From Humibacillus sp. (GTDB lineage Bacteria > Actinomycetota > Actinomycetes > Actinomycetales > Dermatophilaceae): 38,977 bases of DNA. The DNA lies in assembly GCA_030452985.1 (NCBI GenBank), contig JAKDLG010000028.1, forward strand, positions 1 to 38,977, in the 5' to 3' direction. This document shows, in pieces, positions 18,885-26,973 of the stretch (position 1 is the stretch's first letter; every line of letters starts with the position of its first letter). The translations under genes were made by a program, and so were the position numbers. The notes under the pieces are model-generated. The model worked only from the letters and a program-made list of their open reading frames with translations, did no database searches and had not been told where the DNA came from.

Positions 18885-19883
18885 CTATCGGATGAAGTCG
18901 AGAAGTTCCCGGTTGAACTTCTCGGGTTCGTCAACGTAGATGGCGTGCCCGGCCGTGGCGAACGTGACCAGCCGGGCCCGCCGGATGCCGGCGGCGACGG
19001 CTTGGCCATGGTCGAGCGGGACGATCTTGTCGTTGATGGCGTGGAAGACGAGGGTCTTCACCGACACCTTGCCCAGGTCGGAGGTGAGGTCGGTGTCACG
19101 GAGGGCGATCAGGCCGGCGCGGCTGGCGGGCAGGGATGCCTGGTCGAGGCATTGGCGTTCGAAGAACTGGAGGAACGGGTCGGTGGTGATGTCGGTGTGG
19201 GTGGCGAAGAAGTTGCCACTGAACGACCGGACGGTGGCTGCGCGGTCGGTCGCATAGCCGGCGATCAGGCCGTTCAACGCGGCCGTCAGGTCGGCCGACT
19301 CCGGCCCGTAGACGAAGCGAGGAGCCGGCACCTCGGCCACTACCAGCTTGCCGATCCGGTTGCCGAACTTGGCCGCGTGCCGGAGGGCGACGGCTCCGCC
19401 CATGGAGTGCCCCACCAGGGTGACGTTGCGTAGCGAGAGTGTCCGCAGGACGGTCTGGATGTCTCGAGCCCACACGTCGTACCCGTACGGCCCGTAGGGG
19501 GCGTCGGAGAGCCCGAAGCCGCGTTGGTCGATTCCGATGGCGCGGTAGCCGTGGTCGGCGAGGAACTGGTAGGTGTACTCGAACGTCGTGGAGGCTAGTG
19601 GCCACCCGGGAACGAAGACGACGGTGCCTCGTCGGCCACCATCCTGGTCCGAGATGTTGACCGAGACGCCGGGTGCGACCGAGATCCGGGTCCCGGGTTC
19701 GCGCGACCGGGCCCCGGTGAGGTTCTCGGCCGGGTTTGGGCTGACGGCAGACGCTGAGCCGGCCGCGCCTAAGGTGGCCGCGCCCACGGCGATGCCGGCG
19801 CCGGCTGCGAGCATCGTACGCCTGGGCGTGCCGGATGACTCCTGGTCGCGCTGGCGGTCATCGTCGCGTCTCTTGCTTCTCAT
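18885..19883 (-). CDS. Exported alpha/beta hydrolase (Tat signal)
   Basis: The 332-aa protein starts with a charged n-region and RR at residues 21-22 (PRRTML), then a hydrophobic Ala/Gly stretch to AxA at 44-46. This is a typical twin-arginine signal, so a folded enzyme would be exported. The mature part is an alpha/beta hydrolase of the chloroperoxidase/lactonase type: nucleophile S160 in GHSMGG, acid D285 in INDKIVPLD, base H313 in AGHAIYVDEP. The ATG at 19883 has GGGAGAAG 5 nt upstream; the longer open frame back to 20105 lies inside the PPOX gene. The first 26 nt overlap that gene in a different frame. The substrate is unknown. Confidence 0.85.
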   Translation of the reverse strand: MRSKRRDDDRQRDQESSGTPRRTMLAAGAGIAVGAATLGAAGSASAVSPNPAENLTGARSREPGTRISVAPGVSVNISDQDGGRRGTVVFVPGWPLASTTFEYTYQFLADHGYRAIGIDQRGFGLSDAPYGPYGYDVWARDIQTVLRTLSLRNVTLVGHSMGGAVALRHAAKFGNRIGKLVVAEVPAPRFVYGPESADLTAALNGLIAGYATDRAATVRSFSGNFFATHTDITTDPFLQFFERQCLDQASLPASRAGLIALRDTDLTSDLGKVSVKTLVFHAINDKIVPLDHGQAVAAGIRRARLVTFATAGHAIYVDEPEKFNRELLDFIR

Positions 19884-20502
19884 GATCTTCTCCCTCGGTT
19901 GGGTTGTGGGTGCTGCTGTTGCCTCTAGGACCAAGAACGCCTTGGAGCTCGGGAATCGTGTAGCGCGGGGTGATGTGGCTCGGGCAGTTCCAGTCGTAGG
20001 CCACGACGCGCACGGTGACGACCCGTTCCACGATGCCCCGGTACCCCGCCACGGCCACCTCCTCGACCGCGTCCCTGGCCTCGCGGGCATCGAGCACGAC
20101 GGCATGGCCGAACACCTTGAGCCGGGCCTGACGGGGGTAGTCCATGAAGAACAACGACACCTTGTTCGAGCCGGAAAGGTTGCCGGTGCTGACCAGCTGG
20201 CAGTTGCCGCGAAAGTCCGCCCAGCGCAGGGTGTGCTCGTCGGTCACCTGCACGAAGCTGGGCGGGCCGCCGCGAAACTGAACGTAGGGCCAGCCCGTGC
20301 TGGAGACGGTCGCGAGGTAGAAACCGTCGCGATCGCGGATGAAACCCTCCTCGAGGCTGGAAAGGGCCTGCTCCGGCTCGTCTACCGCGCCGGCGAATCC
20401 TTCACCCATTCTGAGTCGGGCCAGTGCGGCACGTCGGCCGTAGCGGGACTGGGCGGCCCGGACCGCCGCGGTGAAGGCGACGTCGCCGTACGCACCGGTC
20501 AT
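19858..20502 (-). CDS. Pyridoxamine 5'-phosphate oxidase-family flavin-binding protein
   Basis: A 214-aa cytoplasmic protein with the split-barrel FMN-binding fold of the PPOX/general-stress family. Recognisable parts are DGFYLATVSSTGWPYVQFRGGPP (about residues 58-80), FRGNCQLVSTGNLSGSNKVSLFFMDYP and the KVFGHAVVLDA strand. Such proteins bind FMN, F420 or heme and are often reductases of small molecules; the cofactor cannot be told here. The N-terminal 45 residues (TGAYGDVAFTAAVRAAQ) resemble a PPOX subgroup preceded by a short helical region. Its start overlaps the upstream hydrolase stop by ATGA, and its own end overlaps the Tat hydrolase start. Confidence 0.85.
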   Translation of the reverse strand: MTGAYGDVAFTAAVRAAQSRYGRRAALARLRMGEGFAGAVDEPEQALSSLEEGFIRDRDGFYLATVSSTGWPYVQFRGGPPSFVQVTDEHTLRWADFRGNCQLVSTGNLSGSNKVSLFFMDYPRQARLKVFGHAVVLDAREARDAVEEVAVAGYRGIVERVVTVRVVAYDWNCPSHITPRYTIPELQGVLGPRGNSSTHNPTEGEDHEKQETRR

Positions 20503-21419
20503 GGCGCGGCCCCCAAGACCTCCGCCGTCAGACCGATGGCTTCGAGCACGGCCGCGGCGAAGGCCGCTGGTGCTTCGGCGGGCAGGTTGTGCCCGGCCAC
20601 CGGCACCGTGTGATGCGTTCGGGGGCCGGTGAAGCGGGCCGCCGCAGCCGAGCCGTCGGTGGCGGGAAAGTTCCCGTCGGCCTCCCCGTCGAGGGTGACT
20701 GCAGGGACGGGGATGGTCGGCTGGTCGGCCAGCGCGTGCTCGATGTCGGCGTATGTCGGGTCACCTTCGGCATAGCCGAGCCGGTGCCGGTACGAGTGCA
20801 GCACGACGTCGACGTAGTCGGGGTTGTCGAACGATCCGGCGACACGGTCGAAGACGGTGTCGCTAAAGGTCCAGGCTGGTGAGTTGCGGGCCCAGATGAC
20901 GCGGGCGATCGCGCGCCGGTTGGCGCGCAACCCGGCCGCGCCGCGGGGCGTGAGGAAATAGAAGAAGTACCAGAAGCCGGCCTCGAGGTCAGCCCGCAGC
21001 GGGGTGGCCGACGCGGCGATGTTCTGAATGAGGTATCCGTTGACGCTGACCAGCGCGGTGCACCGTTGCGGCCAGAGGGCGGCGACGACGCAGGCTGCCC
21101 GGGCTCCCCAGTCGTACCCGGCCAGGGTGGCGCGGGGGAGGTTCAAGGCGTCGAGCAGGTCGATGACGTCTTTGCCCAGTGCCGCCTGCTCGCCGGACCG
21201 GCTGGTGTCGGGGTCGAGGAACCGGGTGGGGCCGTGACCGCGCAGGAACGGCACGATGACCCGGAACCCGTCGCGCACGAGCAGCGGTACGACATCGACA
21301 TAGCTGTTGACGTCGTAGGGATACCCGTGCAGCAGCACGACCGGCTCCCCGTCTGGGCGGCCTTCGTCGTAGTAGGCGATGTCGAGCACCGGCGTCCGGG
21401 CGTAGAGGAGCTGTTGCAC
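20499..21419 (-). CDS. Alpha/beta hydrolase, epoxide hydrolase-like
   Basis: This 306-aa protein has HGYPYD (oxyanion-hole region, 31-36) and the nucleophile elbow GYDWGARAA with D103 in place of serine. An Asp nucleophile with a WG after it is typical of epoxide hydrolases and haloalkane dehalogenases, so C-O or C-halogen cleavage through an alkyl-enzyme ester is likely rather than ester hydrolysis. The catalytic base is probably H277 (AGHNLP) and the acid D248. It starts at a GTG 2 nt after the cupin stop and overlaps the next gene by ATGA, placing it inside the seven-gene minus-strand operon. Confidence 0.85.
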   Translation of the reverse strand: MQQLLYARTPVLDIAYYDEGRPDGEPVVLLHGYPYDVNSYVDVVPLLVRDGFRVIVPFLRGHGPTRFLDPDTSRSGEQAALGKDVIDLLDALNLPRATLAGYDWGARAACVVAALWPQRCTALVSVNGYLIQNIAASATPLRADLEAGFWYFFYFLTPRGAAGLRANRRAIARVIWARNSPAWTFSDTVFDRVAGSFDNPDYVDVVLHSYRHRLGYAEGDPTYADIEHALADQPTIPVPAVTLDGEADGNFPATDGSAAAARFTGPRTHHTVPVAGHNLPAEAPAAFAAAVLEAIGLTAEVLGAAP

Positions 21420-21421
21420 GG

Positions 21422-21790
21422 TCAGCCCCCGGTGAGCGAGGCGAGGGGCTGACCGGGGTCGACCAGGTAGACCGATAGCATCCGGCCGGTGCCGGGGCCG
21501 AGGTCGGTGGCGTTGTGCGGCGTGGCCGGCGGGATGAGAAAGCCGTCTCCCGCGTTCAGGATGAGGGTGGAACGTCCCTCGATCGCCATCTCGACGGTTC
21601 CGTCGACGATGTAGCCGACCTCCTCGCCCGGGTGGGTGTGCCAGCCGGAGGCGACCCCGACCGGTATCTCGGTGAGCACCTGCACGATGACTCTGCCCGG
21701 GATAGAGGACTCCTCACGCTGGACCTCGGTGCGCTTGAGTCGGGCCGTGAGCGCGTCAGGTGTCGGTGTAATGGATGCTCCCGTGGACAT
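21422..21790 (-). CDS. Small cupin-domain protein
   Basis: This is a 122-aa single-domain cupin. The metal-binding motif is complete: H51 and H53 with E57 (GWHTHPGEE), plus H92 in PPATPHN in the second conserved motif. Such proteins range from dioxygenases to metabolite-binding or quenching proteins, and no catalytic assignment is possible. It follows the first hydrolase with a TGATG overlap and precedes the epoxide-hydrolase-like gene by 2 nt, so it is co-translated with them. Confidence 0.85.
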   Translation of the reverse strand: MSTGASITPTPDALTARLKRTEVQREESSIPGRVIVQVLTEIPVGVASGWHTHPGEEVGYIVDGTVEMAIEGRSTLILNAGDGFLIPPATPHNATDLGPGTGRMLSVYLVDPGQPLASLTGG

Positions 21791-22641
21791 CAGCGTTTCC
21801 CTGCTGGCGGGTCGCCGAGGAAACTGAGCAGCTCCCGGTTCACCTCATCGGCGTGGGTGACACACATGACGTGGGGACCGCCGTCGATCTCGACGTAGCG
21901 GGCCTGCGGGAGGGCGGCGTGCAGGCGGCGTCCCTGACCCTCGACGGAAAGGATGCGGTCAGCGGTTCCGTGGAGCACCAGGGTGGGGACGTCGATCCGG
22001 GCGATGTCTGCGGTGAAGTCGTCGAGCCAGCCCTCGGGGCAGGCCCAGGTGGCGAGCGGTGACGCGTCTGCTCCGGCCTGCCACATCGCTCGAACCGTCT
22101 CCTCGCTGACCCGTTTGCCGAGGTACTGCTCGAGGTTGAGGAAGTCGCCGAGCAGCCCGGTCAACCAGGCGTACCGGTCGGCGATGATGGCTTGTTGCAC
22201 CCCGGCAACGGCGGCCTGATCCGCGCCTTGGGGGTTCGTCTCCGACTTCGCAAAGCTCGGTGCGAGGCTCTCGATCATGACGCAGGAGGCGACCCGCTCG
22301 GTGCCGTGCTGGCCGATGTAGCGGGCCAGCTCGCCGGTGCCGAGGGAAAAGCCGACGAGGGTGACGTCGCGCAAGTCCAGGCTCTCGAGCACGGCGCTCA
22401 GGTCAGCGGACAGGGTGTCGAAGTCGTAGCCGGTGCTCGGGCGGCTGGATCGGCCGAACCCGCGGCGGTCATAGGTCACGACGCGATACCCGGCCTGCAC
22501 GAGCGCCGGCAGCTGTGGCTCCCAGGACCGGCTGTCCAGCGGCCAGCCGTGCAGCAGCACGACGGGGGAGCCGGTGCCGTTGTCCTCGTAGTACAGGTCG
22601 ATGGGCGCGGTGTTCTCCGCGCCGACGTTGATGGTGCCCAT
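21790..22641 (-). CDS. Alpha/beta hydrolase, non-heme chloroperoxidase/esterase type
   Basis: This is the first gene of the minus-strand operon (283 aa). The family triad is visible: S99 in GFSLGTGE, D228 in HGTADRILS and H257 in DGGPHVMCVTH. The oxyanion region is HGWPLDSRSW, and TYDRRGFGRSS is typical of cofactor-free chloroperoxidase/arylesterase-type enzymes, many of which are really lactonases or esterases that can perhydrolyse. The ATG follows GGAGGAAGAG at 5 nt. There is no signal peptide, so it is cytoplasmic. The 140 bp upstream are shared with the divergent signalling operon. Confidence 0.9.
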   Translation of the reverse strand: MGTINVGAENTAPIDLYYEDNGTGSPVVLLHGWPLDSRSWEPQLPALVQAGYRVVTYDRRGFGRSSRPSTGYDFDTLSADLSAVLESLDLRDVTLVGFSLGTGELARYIGQHGTERVASCVMIESLAPSFAKSETNPQGADQAAVAGVQQAIIADRYAWLTGLLGDFLNLEQYLGKRVSEETVRAMWQAGADASPLATWACPEGWLDDFTADIARIDVPTLVLHGTADRILSVEGQGRRLHAALPQARYVEIDGGPHVMCVTHADEVNRELLSFLGDPPAGKR

Positions 22642-22690
22642 GGCTCTTCCTCCGGCTTCGGGTGGCTGCGTATGATTGTCAGCGTGCTCG

Positions 22691-22745
22691 CCGAGCCGGC
22701 GACGGGCCAGACCGCCCGCCAGAAGATGCTTTCGGGTTCTCCCTA
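22691..22745. promoter_or_regulatory. 55-bp element, copy A, between divergent operons
   Basis: This segment of the divergent intergenic region (22642-22781) aligns without gaps to 32656-32710. About 45 of 55 positions match, and 31 of 35 in the core ACCGC...GAAGA.GCTTTCGGGTTCTC.CTA. The core contains GGGTTCTCCC, a GGG-N4-CCC inverted pair. In frame translation of the two copies does not conserve residues in a coding-like way, so a regulatory or repeat role is more likely. It ends 36 bp before the response-regulator start. No factor is assigned. Confidence 0.5.
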
Positions 22746-22781
22746 CCTTCGTGACCTGAAGGCGGGTGGGAACATGAGGGT

Positions 22782-23153
22782 GTGCCTGGTCGGAGGATTC
22801 TCATCGTCGATGACGACCCGGGCTTTCGGGCCTTGGCGGTCGCCGTGCTGACGGGGTGGGGACACTCTGTCACCGGTGAGGCTTCAGGAGCCGAGCAGGC
22901 ACTGGCGTTGGCTGCTGCCACCCAGCCGGAGGTGGTTATCGTCGATGTCGGACTGCCCGACGGGGACGGGTTCGCCCTCGCCGAGCAGCTGTCGGCGATG
23001 ACGTTGCCGCCCGACGTCATCGTGGTCTCGACGGACTGCAGCGCGGCCCACGTGGAGGCGGCGCATCGGGCCGGCGCCTTGGGGTTCGTGGCCAAAGAGA
23101 ACCTCTCGGAGGACACTCTGCGCCACCTGCTGGCATCGCCGGGTCGCCGGTGA
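22782..23153 (+). CDS. Single-domain response regulator (receiver only)
   Basis: The 123-aa protein is a complete CheY-like receiver and nothing more. Acidic pocket residues are D10 and D11, the phospho-acceptor is D55 in VVIVDVGLPDGDG, the switch Ser/Thr is around S83-T84 and the conserved lysine is K105. It starts at a GTG with only a distant GGTGGG upstream; an ATG at 22774 is out of frame. The stop overlaps the next gene by GTGA. It may act as a phosphate sink or relay for the histidine kinase encoded two genes downstream; that role is inferred from position. Confidence 0.88.
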   Translation: MPGRRILIVDDDPGFRALAVAVLTGWGHSVTGEASGAEQALALAAATQPEVVIVDVGLPDGDGFALAEQLSAMTLPPDVIVVSTDCSAAHVEAAHRAGALGFVAKENLSEDTLRHLLASPGRR

Positions 23154-23827
23154 GCGTCGTGGCCGCCCTGCGCGTGGTCATCGGTGAGGACGATGTGCTG
23201 CTTCGTGAGGGCGTCGCCAGAATTCTCGGCGATGCCGGGCACGAGGTCGTGGCTCAGTCAGGTGATGCTGAGGACCTGCTGTGTCGCGCGGTGGTGGAAC
23301 GCCCGGACGTCGCGATTCTGGACATTCGGATGCCGCCTCGCGGGGAGGACGACGGGTTGCTCGCGGCTCTGGAGATCCGTCGCCGACTGCCGCGTAGTGG
23401 CGTGCTGGTTCTGTCCCAGTACTGCGAGCCATCGCTGGCTCTTGACCTGATCGGTGACCGGCCCGAGGGCGTCGGCTATCTGCTCAAGGAACGGATCGGT
23501 GATGTGTCCAGCTTCGTGGATGCTGTCGTGCGGGTTGCCGCCGGCGGTAGCGTGCTCGACCCCGAGGTGGTCGCTCGGATGCTCGGTCGGCGCCGGCCCG
23601 GGGATCTTCTCGCTACCCTCACCGAGCGTGAGATGGCCGTGCTGGCCGTCATGGCCGAGGGCAAGTCCAATCCGGGGATCGCCCAGCGGCTGTTCATCAG
23701 TGGAGCGTCGGTGGAGAAGCACATCACCGCCATCTTCCGTAAGCTCGGCCTCGAGTCCGAGGGCAGCGAGCATCGCCGCGTACATGCCGTGCTCGCGTAC
23801 GTGCGCCAGCGGGATTTCTCGCGCTGA
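23150..23827 (+). CDS. LuxR/NarL-family response regulator
   Basis: This is a 225-aa DNA-binding response regulator. The receiver domain has D14-D15, phospho-acceptor D58 (AILDIRMPP), S89 and K113 in YLLKERIGD. The C-terminal helix-turn-helix spans about 155-202 (LTEREMAVLAVMAEGKSNPGIAQRLF..., VEKHITAIFRKLGL), the NarL/LuxR output domain. It overlaps the receiver-only gene by GTGA and the kinase gene by TGATG, so all three form one operon. Its likely targets include its own promoter region and the divergent hydrolase operon, an inference from gene order. Confidence 0.93.
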   Translation: MSVVAALRVVIGEDDVLLREGVARILGDAGHEVVAQSGDAEDLLCRAVVERPDVAILDIRMPPRGEDDGLLAALEIRRRLPRSGVLVLSQYCEPSLALDLIGDRPEGVGYLLKERIGDVSSFVDAVVRVAAGGSVLDPEVVARMLGRRRPGDLLATLTEREMAVLAVMAEGKSNPGIAQRLFISGASVEKHITAIFRKLGLESEGSEHRRVHAVLAYVRQRDFSR

Positions 23828-26800
23828 TGGCGCTTCGGCGCTCGGTCCTGGCAGGAACGCGTCGCCAGCGTCGGCGCTCGCCCGTACCGGCTGCGCCCGG
23901 TGACAGCGCTACCGCCGCGGCAATCCCCAACGGATGGGAACTGCTCCGGCACCTCACGTCGCTCGTGGCGGGCGATGCGACCGACGACGAGGTGTTCGCC
24001 GCGGTGGACCGAGCCCTGGCGCATGTTGCTAGCGCCGACTTCAGCGTACTGATCAGGTTCGAACCCGACGACGGTCTCGCCGTTGTGGCTCTCGACGGAA
24101 GCGCTGCCTCGACCGAGCCGGCTCTTCTGCCGCTGCTGGAGGCCGCGGTCGTTCGTAGTCTTCGGGCCGTCGGTCGACCGGAGAGATGGAACGACCTGAA
24201 CCTCGCCGAGAAGCTTCCGTTCATCACGGGGTCCAGGCCAGCGACACGGTGTGCCCTGGCGGTACCGATACAGACCGGCATATCTAGCTGGGGCCTCGAG
24301 GTGCTCGTCGCAGACCAAGAAGATGCTTTCGGCGGTGTGACCGACGAACTGTTCACGGATGCGCTTGACGTGATCAGGCCGATGCTCGCCTGGTCAGAGG
24401 CCAGTCGCGACCTGCGCCACGTCGAGCTGGAAAGGGCGCAGTTGCGGCGGGTGGCCGAGGTCGCGGCTTCCGCGACCGACCTCGAAGAGCTGTTCGTGGC
24501 ACTCACCCGAGCGGCATCGGCTGTCCTCCACGGACACCCCACCAGCCTGGTCTGCTATGACGACGACGCGCACGGCATCCTGGTGGCGACTCACGGGGGT
24601 GGTGCGGTGGCCGGCGACATCGGAACGCCGTCGGCGGTCTCCGTGCCGATCATGGTCGGTCGGCAGGTCTGGGGGTCGTTGGCCGCCGGATCGATCGGCG
24701 ACTCTCTTCCCCTCGATGCTGAGGAGCGACTGTCGATGTTCGTGGGGATCATGGCGGCCTGGATCGAAAGCGCCCAGGTCCGTGACGATCTCGCAGCGAT
24801 GGCCGACGAGCAGGCGGCGCTGCGCCGCGTGGCCGAGCTGATGGTCCTGGATGTCAGCCAGGAGAAGCTCTTTGACGCGGTCGCTTCGCAGGCCGCCGAA
24901 CTGGTGAACGAGTGCACCACGCTGGTCAGGGTCGACAACGAAACTTCCTGCACGGTGGTGGGGGTGGGCCGGAGCGCGGTGGCCACCGGTACCCGCATCG
25001 CGGTGTCCGCGGAACGAGGACTGGTCGCCCAGGTCTGCCGCACCCGGTCTCCCGCCCGCGTGGACGACCACCCGACCCACCCTGGGCGGGCCGAGGCAAG
25101 TAACCAACGGAGCCTGCGATCCAGCGTCGGTGTGCCGGTCATCGTCTCGAATAAGGTCTGGGGAGTGCTCGGGTGCACTTCGTGGGAGCACCGACTGCGG
25201 CCCGGTACTGAACGGCGGCTTGAGCAGTTCGCCGCGCTGGTCGCGGCCGCGCTGGCGAATGCGGAGGCCCGCGCTCACGTGCAGAATCTCGCTGACGAAC
25301 AGTCAGCGTTGCGTCGGGTAGCAGATCTCGCCGCCCTGGAGGCGCCCGCCGAAGAGGTCATGCAGGCGGTCGCCGACGAGGCCGCCCGCCTTTCCGGCGT
25401 TGAGTTCACGTCCTTGCTCCGGTTCGGGGGCGACGGGTCCTCGAGTGTGGTCTCCCTGGCCGGTGCCCCGAACGGGATCGCGGTCGGGATGCGTGCTCCA
25501 TTGAAAGGTGAGGGCGCAATTCCGCAGGTGTGGCGCACTGCCCGCCCCGCGCGGATCGACGACCTCTCCCAGGTCAGGGGTGGCTGGGCCGAGGTCGTGG
25601 CCGACCGGGGGTTCAGTGCCACCGTCGCAGTACCGATCTTCATCCGCGGGCACCTGTGGGGTGTCCTCGTGGTCGTCAGCACCGACCGACCACTGCCGGC
25701 TGGGACCGAGGACCATCTGGTCAACTTCGCCGAGCTGGCCGGAACTGGTATCTCAGCGGCGCAAGCCCGGGTCGAGCTGCGCGCGGTCGCAGAGGAACAG
25801 ACCGCGCTCCGGCGGGTCGCAGAACTGGTGGCCCGCGGCGCGCCCCTGGAGCAGGTTCTCGCCGCGACGGCGCGCGAAGCGTCGACACTGATGCGGGGTT
25901 TGGCCGCGGCCCTGATGCAGTACGGCGGCGATGAAGAGGCTGTCGTCGTGGCAGCGAGCAACAGCCCGGCCCCCGTCGGACTGCGCGTGCCACTGACACC
26001 CGACACCGGCACCGGGCTCGTCAAGCAGACCGGGAAGCCGCATCGCGTCGATGACTTCGCTACGACTTCGCTCGCCGCAGTTGCAGCCGATCTTGGCATC
26101 GTTGGGGCGGTGACGGTGCCCGTCATCGTGGAAGGGACGGTGTGGGGCATGCTGTCGACCACGAGTGCCGGGCCACCGATCCCTCCGGAAACCGAAAGCC
26201 GCCTCACGCAGTTCGCAGAGCTCGCGGCCGCCGCGATCGCGGCGGCCCAGAACAAGAACGCGCTGCTGGCCTCCCGCCGGCGCGTTCTCACCACCGCCGA
26301 CGAGACCCGGCGACGCGTGCAGCGCGACGTTCACGACGGGGCCCAGCAGCAGCTGGTGCACACCATCATCAACCTCAAGCTGGCCCGCGAAGCTATGACG
26401 GCCGGTGACGGCCAGGCAGAACGCCTCATCACCGAGGCACTGCGAAGCGCGGAGCGGGCCAGCCAGGAGCTGCGTGACCTGGTCCACGGCATCCTCCCCG
26501 CTGCTCTGACCTTGGGTGGCCTCCGACGGGGGGTGGTGTCGTTGGCCGACGATCTGACCCTGCCGGTCAGTATCCGGGTGGAGGCGCCACGTCTGTCTAC
26601 GAAGCTTGAGACCACGGCGTACTTCGTGGTTGCCGAGGCGTTGACGAACGTCGTGAAGCACGCCCGTGCCGGGCACGCCCGCGTCGACGTGGTGCTGGTC
26701 GGGGACGTTCTGGTCATCGACGTCGTCGACGACGGTGCCGGTGGTGCGGACGCCGCCAGCGGCACGGGGCTGACCGGCCTGCAGGACCGGGTCCAGGCCA

Positions 26801-26886
26801 GTGACGGCATTCTCACGGTCTCGAGCCCACCTGGTGGCGGCACTCACCTGCAGGCGCGAATACCCGTCACGGAGCCGAACGACTAG
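23827..26886 (+). CDS. Soluble histidine kinase with five tandem GAF units
   Basis: The 1019-aa protein has no membrane segment or signal peptide, so it senses a cytoplasmic cue. Five GAF-like units occupy about residues 35-815. They are separated by the recurring linker (D/E)EQxALRRVAELxA, seen near residues 206, 327, 491 and 657, and each ends with a WG-containing strand such as KVWGVL or HLWGVL. Units 3-5 repeat at about 165 residues and look like recent duplications; unit 2 is shorter. The kinase core is HisKA_3: H836 in QRDVHDGAQQQL, N-box N941, DDGAGG at 968-973 and GTGLTG at 979. This is the NarX/DesK/DosS type that pairs with LuxR regulators such as the gene upstream. The ligand of the GAF units is unknown, and no heme-binding pattern is evident. 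Confidence 0.93.
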   Translation: MALRRSVLAGTRRQRRRSPVPAAPGDSATAAAIPNGWELLRHLTSLVAGDATDDEVFAAVDRALAHVASADFSVLIRFEPDDGLAVVALDGSAASTEPALLPLLEAAVVRSLRAVGRPERWNDLNLAEKLPFITGSRPATRCALAVPIQTGISSWGLEVLVADQEDAFGGVTDELFTDALDVIRPMLAWSEASRDLRHVELERAQLRRVAEVAASATDLEELFVALTRAASAVLHGHPTSLVCYDDDAHGILVATHGGGAVAGDIGTPSAVSVPIMVGRQVWGSLAAGSIGDSLPLDAEERLSMFVGIMAAWIESAQVRDDLAAMADEQAALRRVAELMVLDVSQEKLFDAVASQAAELVNECTTLVRVDNETSCTVVGVGRSAVATGTRIAVSAERGLVAQVCRTRSPARVDDHPTHPGRAEASNQRSLRSSVGVPVIVSNKVWGVLGCTSWEHRLRPGTERRLEQFAALVAAALANAEARAHVQNLADEQSALRRVADLAALEAPAEEVMQAVADEAARLSGVEFTSLLRFGGDGSSSVVSLAGAPNGIAVGMRAPLKGEGAIPQVWRTARPARIDDLSQVRGGWAEVVADRGFSATVAVPIFIRGHLWGVLVVVSTDRPLPAGTEDHLVNFAELAGTGISAAQARVELRAVAEEQTALRRVAELVARGAPLEQVLAATAREASTLMRGLAAALMQYGGDEEAVVVAASNSPAPVGLRVPLTPDTGTGLVKQTGKPHRVDDFATTSLAAVAADLGIVGAVTVPVIVEGTVWGMLSTTSAGPPIPPETESRLTQFAELAAAAIAAAQNKNALLASRRRVLTTADETRRRVQRDVHDGAQQQLVHTIINLKLAREAMTAGDGQAERLITEALRSAERASQELRDLVHGILPAALTLGGLRRGVVSLADDLTLPVSIRVEAPRLSTKLETTAYFVVAEALTNVVKHARAGHARVDVVLVGDVLVIDVVDDGAGGADAASGTGLTGLQDRVQASDGILTVSSPPGGGTHLQARIPVTEPND

Positions 26887-26973
26887 CGCGCCGCCACGGT
26901 GATCTCCCACCGGGCCCGTTGCAGCGACGAGGTGGCGCTCAGGTTGGGGCCGTTGTGTGGCGTCGGCTGGTTG

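Noticed and set aside
22672..22851. A coding reading through copy A of the 55-bp element (peptide with KMLSGSPYL, reminiscent of sugar O-acetyltransferase starts)
   Set aside because: The frame ends within the response-regulator gene and copy B stops in the same frame. Substitutions between copies change residues freely, so coding is unlikely.
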